Positions 22,320-34,802 of a stretch of DNA of 64,000 nucleotides are shown one piece after another. Position 1 is the stretch's first letter. The number at the start of each line of letters is the position of its first letter. The DNA comes from Sepiola atlantica (Eukaryota; Mollusca; Cephalopoda; Sepiida; Sepiolidae). The position numbers were made by a program, and so were the translations under genes. Below the pieces are notes generated by a model. That model saw only the letters and a program-made list of their open reading frames with translations, had not been told where the DNA came from and did no database searches. The DNA lies in assembly GCA_963556195.1 (NCBI GenBank), contig OY744525.1, positions 46,143,148 through 46,207,147 on the forward strand, in the 5' to 3' direction.

Positions 22320-24057
22320 CTAATTAGGGGAAATGTCTTATCAAAAAGGAAGGAGATGGAGGCTATAGTGGTGAAATTCGAAGAAGTGACTAATTAGATT
22401 TCTTCAGTGTCATTGGTGGCAGGAAGAGAACTTGAGACTGTGAGGTCTTCTGACTCCTTCTATGAAATTTGCAAACAAGGCAAAAACTGTTGATTGGATT
22501 AAATGTGAAATTGGATGAAATCGATTGGAAATGAAATTTTCGTTTTTAAGAAGAGAGATCAATATTTGCTCTAACTGACTGACTGAATGGATTTAAGTAT
22601 GTACCTTCTGTTAGCAAAGTTATTAAGGTAACGAAATAGGAGAAAAACTGGTTCTATTTTGTATATAAGATTAATATATTCATTAAGAGATCTGATTAGT
22701 AATTATTTTTGTAAAGTCGTAATAATTTTGAGACTCTTGACATAAGTTCTGTCAGGCAACATTCAGAGCTTATGATGCAACAGTAAATCACACATTACAT
22801 GTCTGTTATATTGTGAACAGAAAACGCTGTCATAATTAGCTTTCAGTTATCAAAAGGTACACATCGTTTCTCAACGTCTTGTAGATGGGATAATGGTTAC
22901 GTACAAAGATTAGGTGACAACTGAATATTCGGAATCCGATGAGATTTGTCAGAAAAAGTAAACAAATTTAATGGTGTTAACAAGAGTGTTAATTGTATTT
23001 GCTATCTTTGGGTAGCGCCAGCATTTCTGGTGACGCTGATACTAGAAAGGTTGATATAATTTTTTTATAAATTAGAAAAAATAAAAAAATTCACTAAAAA
23101 TAAAAATTTAAAGGTTATTTTATATTGAACTCGTGCATGGATAGTAATGGCTTTCTTAAACAAATATATCTCGGCTTATTTTAACAAATACTAGACGCAC
23201 CCGTGACCCGTTGGGTCACAACAACTACCCCCATTTATTCTACTTTGTTACACTTTAATATTAAATATTTTTTTTTTTTTTAATAACTTGATTTCATATT
23301 GTGACCTATCTGTCCAGACATCTTTGCATGATTAAAAGTAATAAGTCTCTTTGCTTCCACATTATCCTTATGCATGATATAGAAGTAAAGAGACTTACTA
23401 TTTTGCCATCTAATTTACTCATATGTTAATGGTGTGTACAGACAATATGTACATTAGATGGTAATGCTGAAGAAAGAGAGTTACTCTTTTTTTGATTGCT
23501 CACAGAGACATTAAGAAATATTCAAGGGGTAGTTGAATCAACATAAATCAACATAGAATGAAATATTAATTATAAATTATGGTTAATTAGAACAATTAAA
23601 TCCTTTTTTTTCAAATATAACTCAATCCCAAAACTAAAGCATATTTTAGCATGTGTTTTGGTGTGATTAAAGTATCTAGGAAAAATAAACTTACGTAAAC
23701 AAACGTTGATTAACTCAGCTTTAGTTATAATAATTTATTTCCAGGCAACATTATGTTCATTTTGTAAATCTTGAAGCAATTTACAATCAAACAAAATTTC
23801 AACGAAAAAGTCAAAACTTCCCTTGGCAAATTCTAATTAAAATGAGAGCGATGCAAACGAATTCTCACCAATGGCCACTTGGCTAGGACCAAAGTTGGGA
23901 TATCTTAAATAGGACGGCCCCATAGAGTAAATGTGGTAGTGTGGTGACTGAGATGATTCTAGTTAAGAGTAGGATAACGCCCCCCCCACTTTTTTCCAAC
24001 AATTTTGATGGCTTTTTGCCTAATTTGTTTTAAATATAAATTTTTTATATTTTCTGC
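22320..24057. other. No gene recognised
   Basis: AT-rich spacer. A short repeat-like start (ACTAGACGCACCCGTGACCC) lies at 23188. Nothing else supportable. Confidence 0.4.
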
Positions 24058-24065
24058 AAATAAAT

Positions 24066-24664
24066 CAGAGGCAGGCAACTTTTTCAGAGTGAGGGCCAGA
24101 TGAGACTTTTGGAAGGAGATCGTGGGCCGGAGTGAAAAACGAAATCTCAGAATTACTATATTTTATTTACATGAATAAATTGTACAAAAATTGAATTGAA
24201 CACTCTACAAATCTGATATTTTTTCTCAAGAGACTTCTGTATGTGATGTTATAAAAGGCGTCGACGAAGAGCCATTTTGGATTCATCAAAAATAATGACG
24301 GGGGAAGTAGCAAGTTGATCCAGCATTCGTTTTGACACACCTCACATAGGTTCTATATTTCATCCCCTTTCCTCGTCTCATGTTTCCTCTTTGCCTCTCT
24401 CTTTCTCTTTTTCTATTTTTATCTCAGGCCAAGGATTTGAAATTAATAGTTAAAAAAAAATGAAATATACATGCATCATCGCTCGCTGATATCCACTGTA
24501 AATCTTAATTAAAACCTACTTTTACGTCTATGTCACAAAATGATGAGTTTTACTGGGAGGTCCATGGGCCGGATTGCAATAATAAAGCATAGCAGGGTGG
24601 CGGACCGAACGCTAAGCCTTCGCGGGCCGGATGTGGCCCGCGGGCCGGAGGTTGCCTGCCTCTG
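24066..24664. mobile_element. Non-autonomous hAT element with perfect TIR and TSD
   Basis: Ends are CAGAGGCAGGCAAC and its exact reverse complement. The flanks are a perfect 8-bp duplication, AAATAAAT (24058-24065 and 24665-24672). Length 599 bp with no transposase. The GGCCCGCGGGCCGG-rich right subterminal region is typical of hAT elements. Confidence 0.92.
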
Positions 24665-24676
24665 AAATAAATATTT

Positions 24677-24884
24677 CAAAGTGTAGTATCTGTTCTGGTA
24701 TTGCACCTAATCTGTTCTTTCTTCGGTCGGTGATGAGAGGTCCTTCTAAACTGAGGCAATTTTATCTTTGTCCCAATCCAGAATGCCCCCTTATAGGGGG
24801 CTGGATTTTTTTCACCCACATTAAAAACCGACCTTGTGTCTAAAACTCTGTCCTCGTCGGGAGGGGGACAAGTAAATAGGGACC
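24677..24884 (+). mobile_element. U2-snRNA-derived SINE, short subfamily
   Basis: Starts inside the U2 5' domain (AAAGTGTAGTATCTGTTC), then TTCTTTCTTCGGTCGGTGA, ending with GACCTTGTGT and AAGTAAATAGGGACC. It is the uninterrupted counterpart of the 3284-3870 copy. The hAT element inserted immediately upstream and may have removed the first U2 bases. Confidence 0.75.
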
Positions 24885-25007
24885 ATCTTCTGGTAGCAAT
24901 TGTTATTGCATCCCTGAAAATTAGAAAAAAAAACAATGGGGAGGAGATACAGCAAGACAGCCCTTTAAAATGGAGAATGACAGGATAACTATATATATAT
25001 ATATATA

Positions 25008-25391
25008 CAGGGTGGGCAAAAATAAGGGTCCTATTTTTAAAAATTCATAACTTTTTTATTTATTGATTTTTTTTTTTTTTTTTTTTAGAATAAGTAAAGG
25101 ACCCCTTCCGAAGCAAGCATGAGCCGTATTAGCCCTAAGGAACGTACCCTCATTTAGAAAACATTATTTTTGCTTAAAAAACTCAAAACAGTGTAAAAAA
25201 CAATACTTTAGTTTTTGTAAGTTTTAAGAAGTGTTTTTCGGCTAAAATTTGTTTCGTTTATTTCAAAAAATCTCAGAAGGGTCAGTCTACACACACATAA
25301 AGTTTGGTGAGTTTAACTTTTATTTTGTGGAAGTTATTCAAATTCAAGTTATTCAAATTTAAAGATAGGACCCTTATTTTGGCCCACCCTG
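25008..25391. mobile_element. Tc1/mariner-type MITE with TA duplication
   Basis: 27-bp terminal inverted repeats beginning CAGGGTGGGC differ at one position. TA dinucleotides flank both ends (25006-25007, 25392-25393). Length 384 bp, no transposase. Confidence 0.88.
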
Positions 25392-25900
25392 TAGTCTCTC
25401 TTTCTTTTTCTCTTATATTCTTCAAAGTAGTTCAACACAACACAAACTGAGAAATAGTCAAATAAACCCCCACTCTTACCTCATTCCCACAACTACCCAT
25501 GATTCATCACGCTTCAGTTGGTTTTCTTAATAAACCCCTCCTTTTGCCCAGCTTGCTGTTTTTCAGATTAGGCTGCAGGTAAATGTGTGTAAATGCCTTT
25601 CCTTCGTTTTCTCTTTACAATGCACTTTAGAGGCCAACGTTTGTCTATGTGGTTCATTTAATACTGAAATCCTCTTGGCAAGTTGTTCTTAACCTTTCCT
25701 TTTGGAGGTCGGGGTCACTAACCCCTAAAGCTATGGATCCCACTAAAAAATTTTTTTTTTGTTTCTCTTTCTCTATAATGGACATTCCTCGTCTGTATGC
25801 ATACAACAAAAATTTGGTATATTATTTTTAAAAAACTTCGTATTAAATAACCCTTAAATATTATACTTAACAATACTAGTACATACATTCATATTGCCTG
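25392..25900. other. No gene recognised
   Basis: AT-rich spacer. A fragment near 25700 (CTAAAGCTATGGATCC context) may be an old repeat. Confidence 0.35.
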
Positions 25901-25904
25901 TCAC

Positions 25905-26145
25905 ATTAACTTGAGTAGGTGTTGTTTGTGCCAGTCGGGGGTACGTCCTCGACAATCAGTCTGACAATAGCTTTGTTGCTGTCGGGCTGAGGTATGGCTC
26001 TCTTCAGTTCTAGGAAGTTCACTCTCCCAGGCTTTACCTTCTCTCTGAGAAGGGGTTAGTTTATTGCTAATATGGATCGACCTGCTCAGGCATTTTTTGT
26101 TTGCCAGAGTGCACTTCATCTTGCATGCTGGCTTTTCACCAGTCG
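25905..26145 (+). mobile_element. U2-derived SINE, long subfamily, 5'-truncated old copy
   Basis: Aligns in order with the next copy: 'GTGTTGTTTGTGCC', 'CTCCCAGGCTTTACC', 'TTAGTTTATTGCT' and 'CTCAGGCATTTTT'. Lacks the U2 head. Lies immediately upstream of the better copy, in the same orientation. Confidence 0.7.
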
Positions 26146-26510
26146 AGATCAAAGTGTAGTATCTGTTCCAATGGATACTGCACCCCATAGACTGGTATTG
26201 TCTTGGCCTTCCGGGCTTGATTTACGCCGGTTTGTGGGTTTGTCCTGTGCAATTCTAGGAGGTCCATCCTCACAGGCTTTGCCTCCCCTCTTTGGGGAGG
26301 AGTAAGTTTATTGCTTACTGCCTGAGGCGCCCCTACCGGGGAATACCGACGGGGCTGCCCAGGCAATTTTTAATGACCAGAGTGTTCACCTTCTCGGGCG
26401 CTGGCTTTTTTAGTCCCACTTTCCCGACCCGACCTTGGATCACATCTTACCTTGTGGGAGTAAGATAAAACCGGCCTTGTGCCTAACCTCCTGGGGAGGT
26501 AAATAATTTT
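26146..26510 (+). mobile_element. U2-derived SINE, long subfamily
   Basis: Head GATCAAAGTGTAGTATCTG is U2 snRNA sequence including the branch-site-recognition GTAGTA. It is followed by a family-specific body of about 320 bp nearly identical to 47620-47915, and a T-rich stretch at 26497-26525. Confidence 0.85.
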
Positions 26511-26549
26511 TTTATTTTATTTTTTTCACCACCACCACCACCTCTCCTG

Positions 26550-27960
26550 CAGAGGAGCTAAACAAACAAACATACATACATACAGGGTATTCGAGACAAA
26601 TTTAAACGCTTTTGTTTTATATTCTTTAATTTTAAAACCATTTGTTGTTATTATCTTTCCTTTCCAAAAAAAACCTGTCAAATTTGTCTGATGTTATTTA
26701 ACACGGTGCTCTTCTTAAAATAATATCCCAAACTTTGGTAACAGACACACAATCTAGCTTATAGTAAATATTCGGCACTAGATTTTTTTAAAAGAAGCTA
26801 GTTTATGAATAAGAACCATTTTTTTAATTCTTTTTACTTCATCAATATTTTTTTTTTTTAATTTTTATTTTTTAACCATTTTAAAAATTATTTTTATTTC
26901 ATCAATATGGGTCTTTTTTAATTTTAATTTAATTTTTTTTAGGGGTGGGGCTAAAATAATAATCAATAAACCCAGCTGAATATTTTCTTTGTATCCCTAA
27001 AATCTTATGATTCATACACAAACAGCCAAAAACATATACATACGCTATAGAGAAAATTGATACATGCTGCAAAGGTGTCTGTATGGTGTGGGGGTCTATA
27101 CTGAAACCAACTTCTCCTGACCTGGTATTGCTGGAGTCCAGCGGCAAGGAGAAACCCAAGACAACTGGAAGCAACGCCGGGATAAGAGGAGAGACTACTG
27201 GTATTATTTTGGAGTTTTCCTTCAAGATTATTTGCCCTACCAAAATTCGGATTTCTGGTCTACAATGCTAATTTACCCATATCAAATAATTTTTTTCTTA
27301 TAAGATCTGGTATTCCAAAAAGATCATGGAGTTATCCATCTAAGTACTGAAAGTTGCTTACCTTTGGAGATGTCTTGTTAAAATACATATTTTAAACGCT
27401 TGTCAAACAAAGGGTTATCAAGCCTTTGCTCGAGAGAGGTTTGGTCAATGAAACTAATAGCCCGAGAGGAAGTAATAATACCACCGAATCCAATTGGTTA
27501 GTTAACTAGAGTAAACAATATTTAAATATAAAGGCAATCGCAAACAATACATCAACGCATTTAGCCTGATGATTTCCTGTGAGAATGAAACATGAACATT
27601 TTTGTGTAGCTTACTTGCCATGGATATATTTTCATACTTTATTTTTATTTACTAAAGAGTTACCACTTAGCAAGGCAGTGGGGCACTCGAGAATAAGGGT
27701 TAAAGAGATAGTCAATTATGATCGCCTCCACAAGAGGAATAAAAACAATGGATGGGATAAGTAGAAGATTACTCAAGAAGAATTGATTGTCTATGGGGAT
27801 GGCTCAAGTGTTTGTTCACATTAGACTGTAAGACGATCACCATTTTTATTTATATATAAATCAAAATAATATATAAATTTCATTAAAACACGATTTTATT
27901 TGTGTAGTCATTCAACATGCACTTATAAATTAGTGATGATGAAGAATATACCAAATAACT
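26550..27960. other. No gene recognised
   Basis: AT-rich. A transposon-end-like CAGGGTATTCGAGACAAATT lies at 26583. 27083-27271 (plus) and 26929-27243 (minus) are open frames with no recognised family. Confidence 0.35.
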
Positions 27961-28160
27961 TATGAATATATATGATTATTTTTATTTACACAGACATGTA
28001 CAAAATCTACGACACTGGCATGTCGATGTTATCGATCAACAGTCATTATAAACTAAGATCTCATCAGGCAGAGTTCGAGTTCGATCTTAACATTAGATCA
28101 TATTTGGAAAGAATGAAATGGGGAGAAAAAGAAGAAGAAAAGAAATTTAAAATTTCACAA
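27960..28160 (+). repeat. Dispersed repeat 'ACATGTACAAAATC', copy 1
   Basis: An approximately 170-bp unit from ACACAGACATGTACAAAATC to the CATATTTGGAAAGAATG motif. Other copies: 28510-28760 (reversed), 36620-36880 (reversed), 41005-41150 and 41148-41380 (reversed). Its plus frame (27972-28190) reads 'MYKIYDTGMSMLSINSHYKLRSHQAEF'. A similar frame is open in the 36.6-kb copy. Confidence 0.8.
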
Positions 28161-28227
28161 TTTTGGAAGTCACGTGGTCGAGACCGTTAAGAATCAAAAT
28201 GTTAAAATCAGAATCAAAACCCAAATA

Positions 28228-28380
28228 TAAAATATAGAATAAAATAAAATAAAACAAAATAAAATAAAATAAAATAAAATAAAATAAAGTGGAAAGAGAT
28301 ATAATAAAAAGGGTAGAATAAAAAAGATAGATAGATAGATAGGTAAATAGAGAGATAGATAGGTAGATAGATAGAAAAAA
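28228..28380. repeat. AAAAT and GATA simple repeats
   Basis: AAAAT pentamer run at about 28228-28288, then GATA/GGTA run at about 28327-28375. Confidence 0.9.
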
Positions 28381-28509
28381 ATGAAATCATCTGTTGATTC
28401 AGACAGAAATAGTGGAAAGGGGAAAGGGGAAAGGAAATGCACATGCAACAGAGTGTGTCAAAAAACGTTAGAAGTTTTTTTCACTCAGGGTTTAAATTTA
28501 TTTTCTTAT

Positions 28510-28761
28510 TTTTCTCCCCATTCCATTCTTTCCAAATATGATCTAATGTTAAGATCGGACTCTAACTCTGCCTGATGAGATCTCAATTCATAATAACTGT
28601 TGATCGATAACATCGACATGCCAGTGTCGCAGATTTTGTACATGTCTGTGTAAATAAAAATAAAAATAATCATATATAAAAGCTCTATTTGATATTGAGC
28701 ACTTTTTATAAATCCGGTTTAAATTCTTTGGATTACTACCCTGTGGATGTTTTAATTGGAT

Positions 28762-28764
<3 letters not shown>
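28510..28764 (-). repeat. Dispersed repeat 'ACATGTACAAAATC', reversed copy
   Basis: Inverted relative to 27960-28160 and extended by 'TTGATATTGAGCACTTTTTA' and CTACCCTGTGGATG before the TA tract. Confidence 0.8.
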
Positions 28765-28829
<65 letters not shown>

Positions 28830-28889
28830 CACACAGTGTGCGGACGATATTTGTTTGCAAGATTGCTGTTTAGAAAAAAACTAACACAG

Positions 28890-29900
28890 TAATTGCATTT
28901 TTTGAAATTTATTAAGTTTAAGTCAGTTTGTCTTCATGGTGTATTCTGTCGATTTCACTCGATGAACTAACCTTTGGCTTTGATGACAGTCTTGGGCCAC
29001 TCTTGGAACCTACTACAGGTCTTCATCACTGTATCTCAATTTAGGCTCCAAAAGTCTTCGGTGATCCTGGCCTTAAACTCCTTGTTCATGTTTCAGCCAG
29101 ATCTCTTAGTGTCTCGTTCCACTGATTCTGCCCACAAAGAAGTCGAAGTCGTTGTAATCAGGTGAGTTGGAAATCTAGATGTCAGGTGAAGTGTGATCAA
29201 CGGAATACTCTGACAGCCAGGCCTGGGTCATCTGGCTGGTATGACAGTGTGCTGAGTCCTTGCTGCGACACATACGGACAACCCTGCAAATGTAGTCGCT
29301 GAAAACTTTGTCTGCATGACTCTGGGCATGTCTTTGGATGAGGCAATGAGCCATCTGTTGTTCTGGAAGTTGATCTTCTCATCTGGCAGACGTTTTTTTC
29401 ATCGAAGAACAACCACAGCATATTTAGCTCCAGTGGCTGTTTCAACTTGTTAATTAGCTTCTTTGCATGCTTCAGTCGCTTTTGACAGAAACTGTCTTTT
29501 CTCCATCCTTTATGAAACGCATTGGATGTCCTCATGCTAATGACCTTTTCATCTACACGTTTCTACCTTGTAATGGCATGCATCAACTTGCTGGGGACAT
29601 TGTCGATGATCTTATGAACGCCAGTGACAGTCTCCATCATTCTGTTGGCTTCAGATCGTCAATCATGTATTTTTCTTTCTGATATTAAATCCCGAATCTT
29701 TCAATTCCTTTTCTGACCTTTTCTACCATTCCCCTGCTGATGTCGGGGAAGTCTAAAATCTTATTATTTGTCCTTCCAACATGGATTCAAAGAGAACTCG
29801 GCATCTCTTCACAAATATGGAGGTTCAAAATTTTCCATAATCAATTGTCTGACAAAAAATGAATGGGAATATAGTCACTGTTTTCATGAAGGCAAGGCTG
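28890..29900 (-). pseudogene. Tc1/mariner-type transposase, dead
   Basis: Minus strand, several frameshifts and stops. From 29760 down: 'SRGMVEKVRKGIERFGI', 'TVTGVHKIIDNVPSKLMHAI', then (29535-29390) 'RLKHAKKLINKLKQPLELNMLWLFFDEKNVCQ', whose 'FFDEKN' is the second catalytic Asp block of IS630-Tc1-mariner DDE transposases, then 'NSPDYNDFDFFVGR', corresponding to the 'SPDLNPLD' third block. Functionally it would have cut and pasted a TA-targeting DNA transposon. It is flanked by TA-rich DNA. Terminal repeats were not identified. Confidence 0.82.
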
Positions 29901-30307
29901 AGAACTAAAGTAAAGAAAATATGTATAAAATTAGCAGTTGAAAATTGCAAACTAATAGCGTCCGGACCCTGTAAAGAAAATTAAAAAAATTACAGATTGA
30001 TAATTCACTTAAATGACTGGCTAGTCAGAATCAAATATCGATTTGGCAGATCCATTGTTATTCAGGTCTAACTTAAAAAATCCAACAAAATAAGTTTATA
30101 AGTTAGAAGAATAAACTCTGTCTTTCTATTTCAATCATTTTTAGTTCTTTATCTCACCTGTTCTTCCTAACATTTGACGTGGATTAAATTAAATACAAAT
30201 ATTTCATACAATAGCTCTAGCCTCACGCTATTGAGCTATTACAATTGCTTTGTGTTATAAAATTTATATTTAAAAAATAAAAACTTTAAATACAAATACA
30301 CACACAC

Positions 30308-30369
<62 letters not shown>

Positions 30370-31085
30370 TGGAAGTTTCTCAACCATTAAAACTATAAAA
30401 AAAAAACCCAAAAAAACTTATATATATATATATATATAGCATAATATAAAATGAAATAATAAAATAAGGTGAGAATCAAACTTTATTAGAATTCAAAATA
30501 TATATATAGTTATCCATAGATGAAAGAAAGTAAGGGAAATTATATTGATATTCTTTTTATACTGCAGACTACCTAAAAAGCTCAATTGTAAACAATAATG
30601 TTTGTATAAATAAACATTTATACTATATATCTATCTATCTATATATATATATAGTTATCCATAGATGAAAGAAAGTAAGGGAAATTATATTGATATTCTT
30701 TTTATACTGCAGACTACCTAAAAAGCTCAATTGTTTTATGAAGGGCAATTTAATAAATAAAGTAAATTCAGTCGGATTCTCAAAATTGTTTCCTACAAAA
30801 TTAATATTTTATTTTGAGTAGTCAATCAATTACGGAAATTATCATTCTATGTTCTTTACAAAATTAAAGTGGCCTGATAATTCTTTCAGTATCAGATACT
30901 TCGAGAGATTCACTTTTAATTGTAATTAGATAATCAATAAATACGATTATTCAATGAAATCGCGCCATTTGTCAAAATTGAATATTACAAATAGCATACA
31001 AAATCATTTCACTCCATAAGTACTACAGCTTTTCTTACATTTACATCTTTTTTTTTTGTTTTCAGGTGATTTGTTAATTCAAGAG
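29900..31085. other. Non-coding, with a 90-bp direct repeat
   Basis: Two copies of a unit beginning TAGTTATCCATAGATGAAAG (30508-30593 and 30651-30735). Both are preceded by short TA tracts. No gene recognised. Confidence 0.7.
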
Positions 31086-31090
31086 AGATA

Positions 31091-31168
<78 letters not shown>

Positions 31169-31228
31169 CATGTTTGATTAAACAACAGTGGCAATTCCTG
31201 TTTGTTTCTTTTTTTGATCCATCTTTTC

Positions 31229-31618
31229 AGTAAGGTTTCAATTATGGGGAAGCGCAGGTTGCAATTTGAGACAGTGAGGATAACAGTGTTTTTTACTAAT
31301 ATGTTTCTGAAATCATTTTTTTTTGGGGGGGGGTGTCATGTTCTATCAGATGTTGGTAAATGGAGCTATGGGAGGAGGAGAGATTACATGTAAGGTGGCG
31401 AGCTATACTAGTTCTAGTCATACCAATATATGTATTAGTTTGGAGACACATTCTCCCATTGGGCATTTGAATACATACACAGCATTACTAGTTTATAGTA
31501 AACTTTTATTCAACGTCGGGTTATTTCTTATTAATAAATTAGTTGTTTTAAACACTACCATCCTCGTTGTCTCAAATTGCAACCTGCGCCTCCCCATAAT
31601 TGAAGCCTTACTTATTCG
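31229..31618. mobile_element. Fold-back element with about 75-bp arms
   Basis: Left arm with AATTATGGGGAAGCGCAGGT (from 31241) is matched in reverse complement at about 31545-31618, ending CCCCATAATTGAAGCCTTAC. No coding sequence recognised inside. Confidence 0.8.
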
Positions 31619-31768
31619 AGCAAATAAACCTATCATCAACCAAGCTCGATATGAGGTGGGGGGAGAAGGTATACTAGAATGCTTTTAATAAAAAATAAAA
31701 TAAAAAATTGGTTTAATCGACTTTCTTAATAAATTCACCAATTTTAATTTGCGTAACTCCTTACGTGC

Positions 31769-31807
31769 CTGATGAAGACTCACAGGAGTCGAAAACGATT
31801 GCGTTTT
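31769..31807 (+). ncRNA. Hammerhead-like module
   Basis: CTGATGA, a perfect GACTC/GAGTC stem II with an ACAG loop, GAAA, and a perfect AACG/CGTT stem III with a 4-nt loop followed by T. Stem I partners were not found. It could be a decayed copy, or could act only with other flanking sequence. Confidence 0.5.
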
Positions 31808-31960
31808 GGTGAGTTCACACTTGAACAGAACATTAGATCGTTGCCAACTTGAAAATATGGATAAAAAAGAAACAAACTGTTGTTTAATCGAACATGCATC
31901 AACGAAGAAATGCTGCCTAAGTATACACACACACATTATATATATATATATATATATATG

Positions 31961-32255
31961 TCATCCACATACAGACTGTTTCGCTGTATCGCAGTGCAGG
32001 ATTGAAACTCAACCGTTGAGCTGACAGTCGGCTCCCCTGCGGTATCATACGACACTGACTGAATGTAACTGATATCTCAATGTAAACATTGTTAAGTGTC
32101 GGGAGCTCGAATTAGTTTTTACCCAATGAGCTATGCCTTAAAGCTAATGGCAGTTAGCGACATCCTTACAAATAAGCTCTACCCAAGAAAGGGAGCTTTA
32201 TATAGTCATCCACACACGGACTGTTTCGCTGTATCACAGCTCTTCAGTGCGGCTA
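31961..32255 (-). mobile_element. tRNA-like/hammerhead element, family E, degenerate dimer
   Basis: Minus strand order: hammerhead (32252 to 32210), tRNA-like stretch with TAGCTCATTGGGTAAA and TTCGAGCTCC (about 32140 to 32100), a second tRNA-like fragment (about 32030-31995), and a second, partly deleted ribozyme (31996 to 31965), ending 5 bp from the 31938-31960 TA tract. The spacing of equivalent ribozyme positions is 245 bp. Confidence 0.65.
32210..32252 (-). ncRNA. Type I hammerhead ribozyme, probably inactive (family E)
   Basis: Minus strand: stem I CCGCA/TGTGG; core CTGAAGA; perfect stem II GCTGT/ACAGC with GAT loop; GAAA; stem III disrupted (ACA against CGT); cleavage nucleotide G instead of A/C/U. 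The other copy at 31965-31996 keeps ACA/TGT and A at these two places but has lost part of the core, so together they reveal the parent. Confidence 0.6.
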
Positions 32256-32699
32256 GAGAGAGAGACTTACACACACACATTTTACGCTTTTCAGACGAGT
32301 TACTAGATACTTTTTAGCAGCAGAAGCAGGTTTCTTGTTTTTCGATCAAAGCAGATAGACAGTAAAAAAGATAAATAAAGAGATAGAGATTCTCGATCAC
32401 CAGAATACCAGAATACCAGAATATTTTCATTAGTGTCCTGAAATAAAAATTAGCTTTTACTTTTTAGAATGCTTCAGTCAATTTTATAAATTATATTAGC
32501 CAATTTGCTTAGTTTGAATACCAAATATAAAGAATAATTTCATTATTGTCCAGAAATAGAATTCGCTTTTATGTTTTATAGCTTCTGAAATCTAAAAATT
32601 TGCTTAGTCATGAGAAACGAACACTCGCACAAAAACAACCGTTAATCAACAGACGAACGCACAGACGCAAACAACTGTCGTTCATTCATTCAAAGGCTT

Positions 32700-34340
32700 A
32701 TTCAAGAGTATCAATTCGGTGATACTTTTCACAGTTCTTCTTTCTGACCCTACAGTCATGCAGCCGGCTGTTACTCAAAAAGTTAGAGTATTCTGTTTAC
32801 CAGGGAGTGATAATCTTTATTTATTCCTTACTCTTATCAATTCTAACAAATATTCACCCATTTCTTTCTTTTATTTTTTAGATAAAACAAAAAGTCCCTT
32901 TCTATCGTCATAAATGAAACATCTATAACATAATTTATGGTGTCTCTATGGGATCGATTTTCGTACCGACATTCAGCAATTTTTACATGGCCAATCTTAA
33001 AAATAAAATGTTTTAATATTATTACTAAACCATCCATTTAATCACGTTACGTCGATGATTTTATTATTATTTTAGCAGATAATAACGATTAAATAAAATA
33101 CAACAAAGCATTTCGCAAAATAACTCCGTACATACATTCACTCATGAGCTAAACGTTAATAACAACATTACGTTTTTAGATGCACCCATTGACCCTAGCA
33201 ACGATGTATTCATCACCACTTCTTATAAAAAAAAACATACAAGTATGACATCATGTATCCTAATAATAAAAGCGAATTCGTACGTCGATATTAAATAGCA
33301 ATGACGAGAAATATCTCCCAAAACTAATTTCTTCAATCAAAACAATATTCTTAAACGAATTAAAAAACATTAAGCGAGTTCTAATTAACGATCAACTTCC
33401 TAATTATATTGTTGACGAACACATTAAATCAATGATTAGAAACTTAGACAATACTAATAATAATCAGCTTAATAGTTCGTACTATATTAATTTATTCTAT
33501 TGTAACCAAATGCATCCGAATTTGAAATTGGGTGGAAAAGCTCTCAAAAATATAATACAAAGATATATATCCCCATAAGCTGTAACAATAAAATAATATT
33601 CATTATTTATTATAAAACATTTAAAACATTAAACTTTGTAGTTTACAATAACTCTTTCTATGCCCAAAACGCAATTGAAAAAAAAACAGGGTTATATATC
33701 AGTTTCAATGCTCCTTGGAAGAATGTATCTCCAACAATAATTTAAAAAATGATTGTTACATCGATGTTACTACAACAACACTTTACCGTAGACTTAACAT
33801 GCATCTCTCTGACACTTACTCAATCTGCACAACTCCCCCAAGACATGACTGTCCCTTCTTAATATAGACACACAATACACTACGATACCAACATAAAAAG
33901 ATAAACAAAAAATCTTGAAGCTATTTACATTAAAGCTAGATACCTCACAATTAATAACATTAATTAGAAAATGTTTAAGTGCCTAGCATGGTAATTAAAA
34001 TGAACAAATAGCTAGTCGTTAGGCATCATCCTTTCGAATTTTGCATGCGCATTGCACGTAATCATGTTCGCATGCAACGTCTCATCAATATAGATTCTCA
34101 TTTTAAAGTCGTAAATTACTAGCCGTTACAAACTAAACAGTAAAAAATATAATTGTAAAAATACCAAACCTCCCCTTCCCTTCTGATGATTATTTCATGA
34201 ATCAAATTGAAAGTACTCATGAAAAAAAAAGAAGAAAATGGAAAAGACACCCACGGAATTTATATACACAAATTTGACCGAAATACTAAATGGACATTTC
34301 GGAAAATTTAAAAAATGAAACCAAGTCTTATCAAGCAAAA
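32700..34340 (+). pseudogene. Penelope-like retroelement, broken (RT YVDD to GIY-YIG)
   Basis: Plus strand with many frameshifts: 'VSMGSIFVPTFSNFYMANL' (from 32940), the RT catalytic 'YVDDF' (about 33048-33062), 'NITFLDAPIDPSN' (about 33157-33195), 'LPNYIVDEHIKSMI', 'IYYKTFK', then the GIY-YIG block 'CYIDVTTTTLYRRLNMHLSD' (about 33748-33810). Same Penelope/Poseidon-type family as the 11.0-12.6 kb copy, but it retains the catalytic RT block. No intact frame remains. A hammerhead-like module follows at about 34184, and the copy ends at the very long 34373-34468 TA tract. Confidence 0.82.
34184..34230 (+). ncRNA. Hammerhead-like module at PLE 3' end
   Basis: CTGATGA then GAAAGTACT, with a weak GATT/AATC pairing between. 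Same position relative to the PLE end and (TA)n as the modules at 11162-11193 and 62530-62565. Degenerate. Confidence 0.4.
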
Positions 34341-34369
34341 AATCTCTTTGTTATTTAATAACATTTGCC

Positions 34370-34469
<100 letters not shown>

Positions 34470-34595
34470 TAAATAAAATTTTGTTAGATTCCAAAGGCTA
34501 AGATTTTATTTATCTCATGGATCATTTTCAAAACAATTATCTTTGGTGCCATTTTTTTTACGAATTCGTTTTGTTCATAGACCAACATTAGTATG

Positions 34596-34674
<79 letters not shown>

Positions 34675-34802
34675 AGTAAATAAAATTTTGTTAGATTCCA
34701 AAGGCTAAGATTTTATTTATCTCATGGATCATTTTCAAAACAATTATCTTTGGTGCCATTTTTTTTACGAATTCGTTTTGTTCATAGACCAACATTAGTA
34801 TG

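Noticed and set aside
28194..28448. Membrane-like Tyr/Leu/Phe frame
   Set aside because: Translation of AAAAT and GATA simple repeats.
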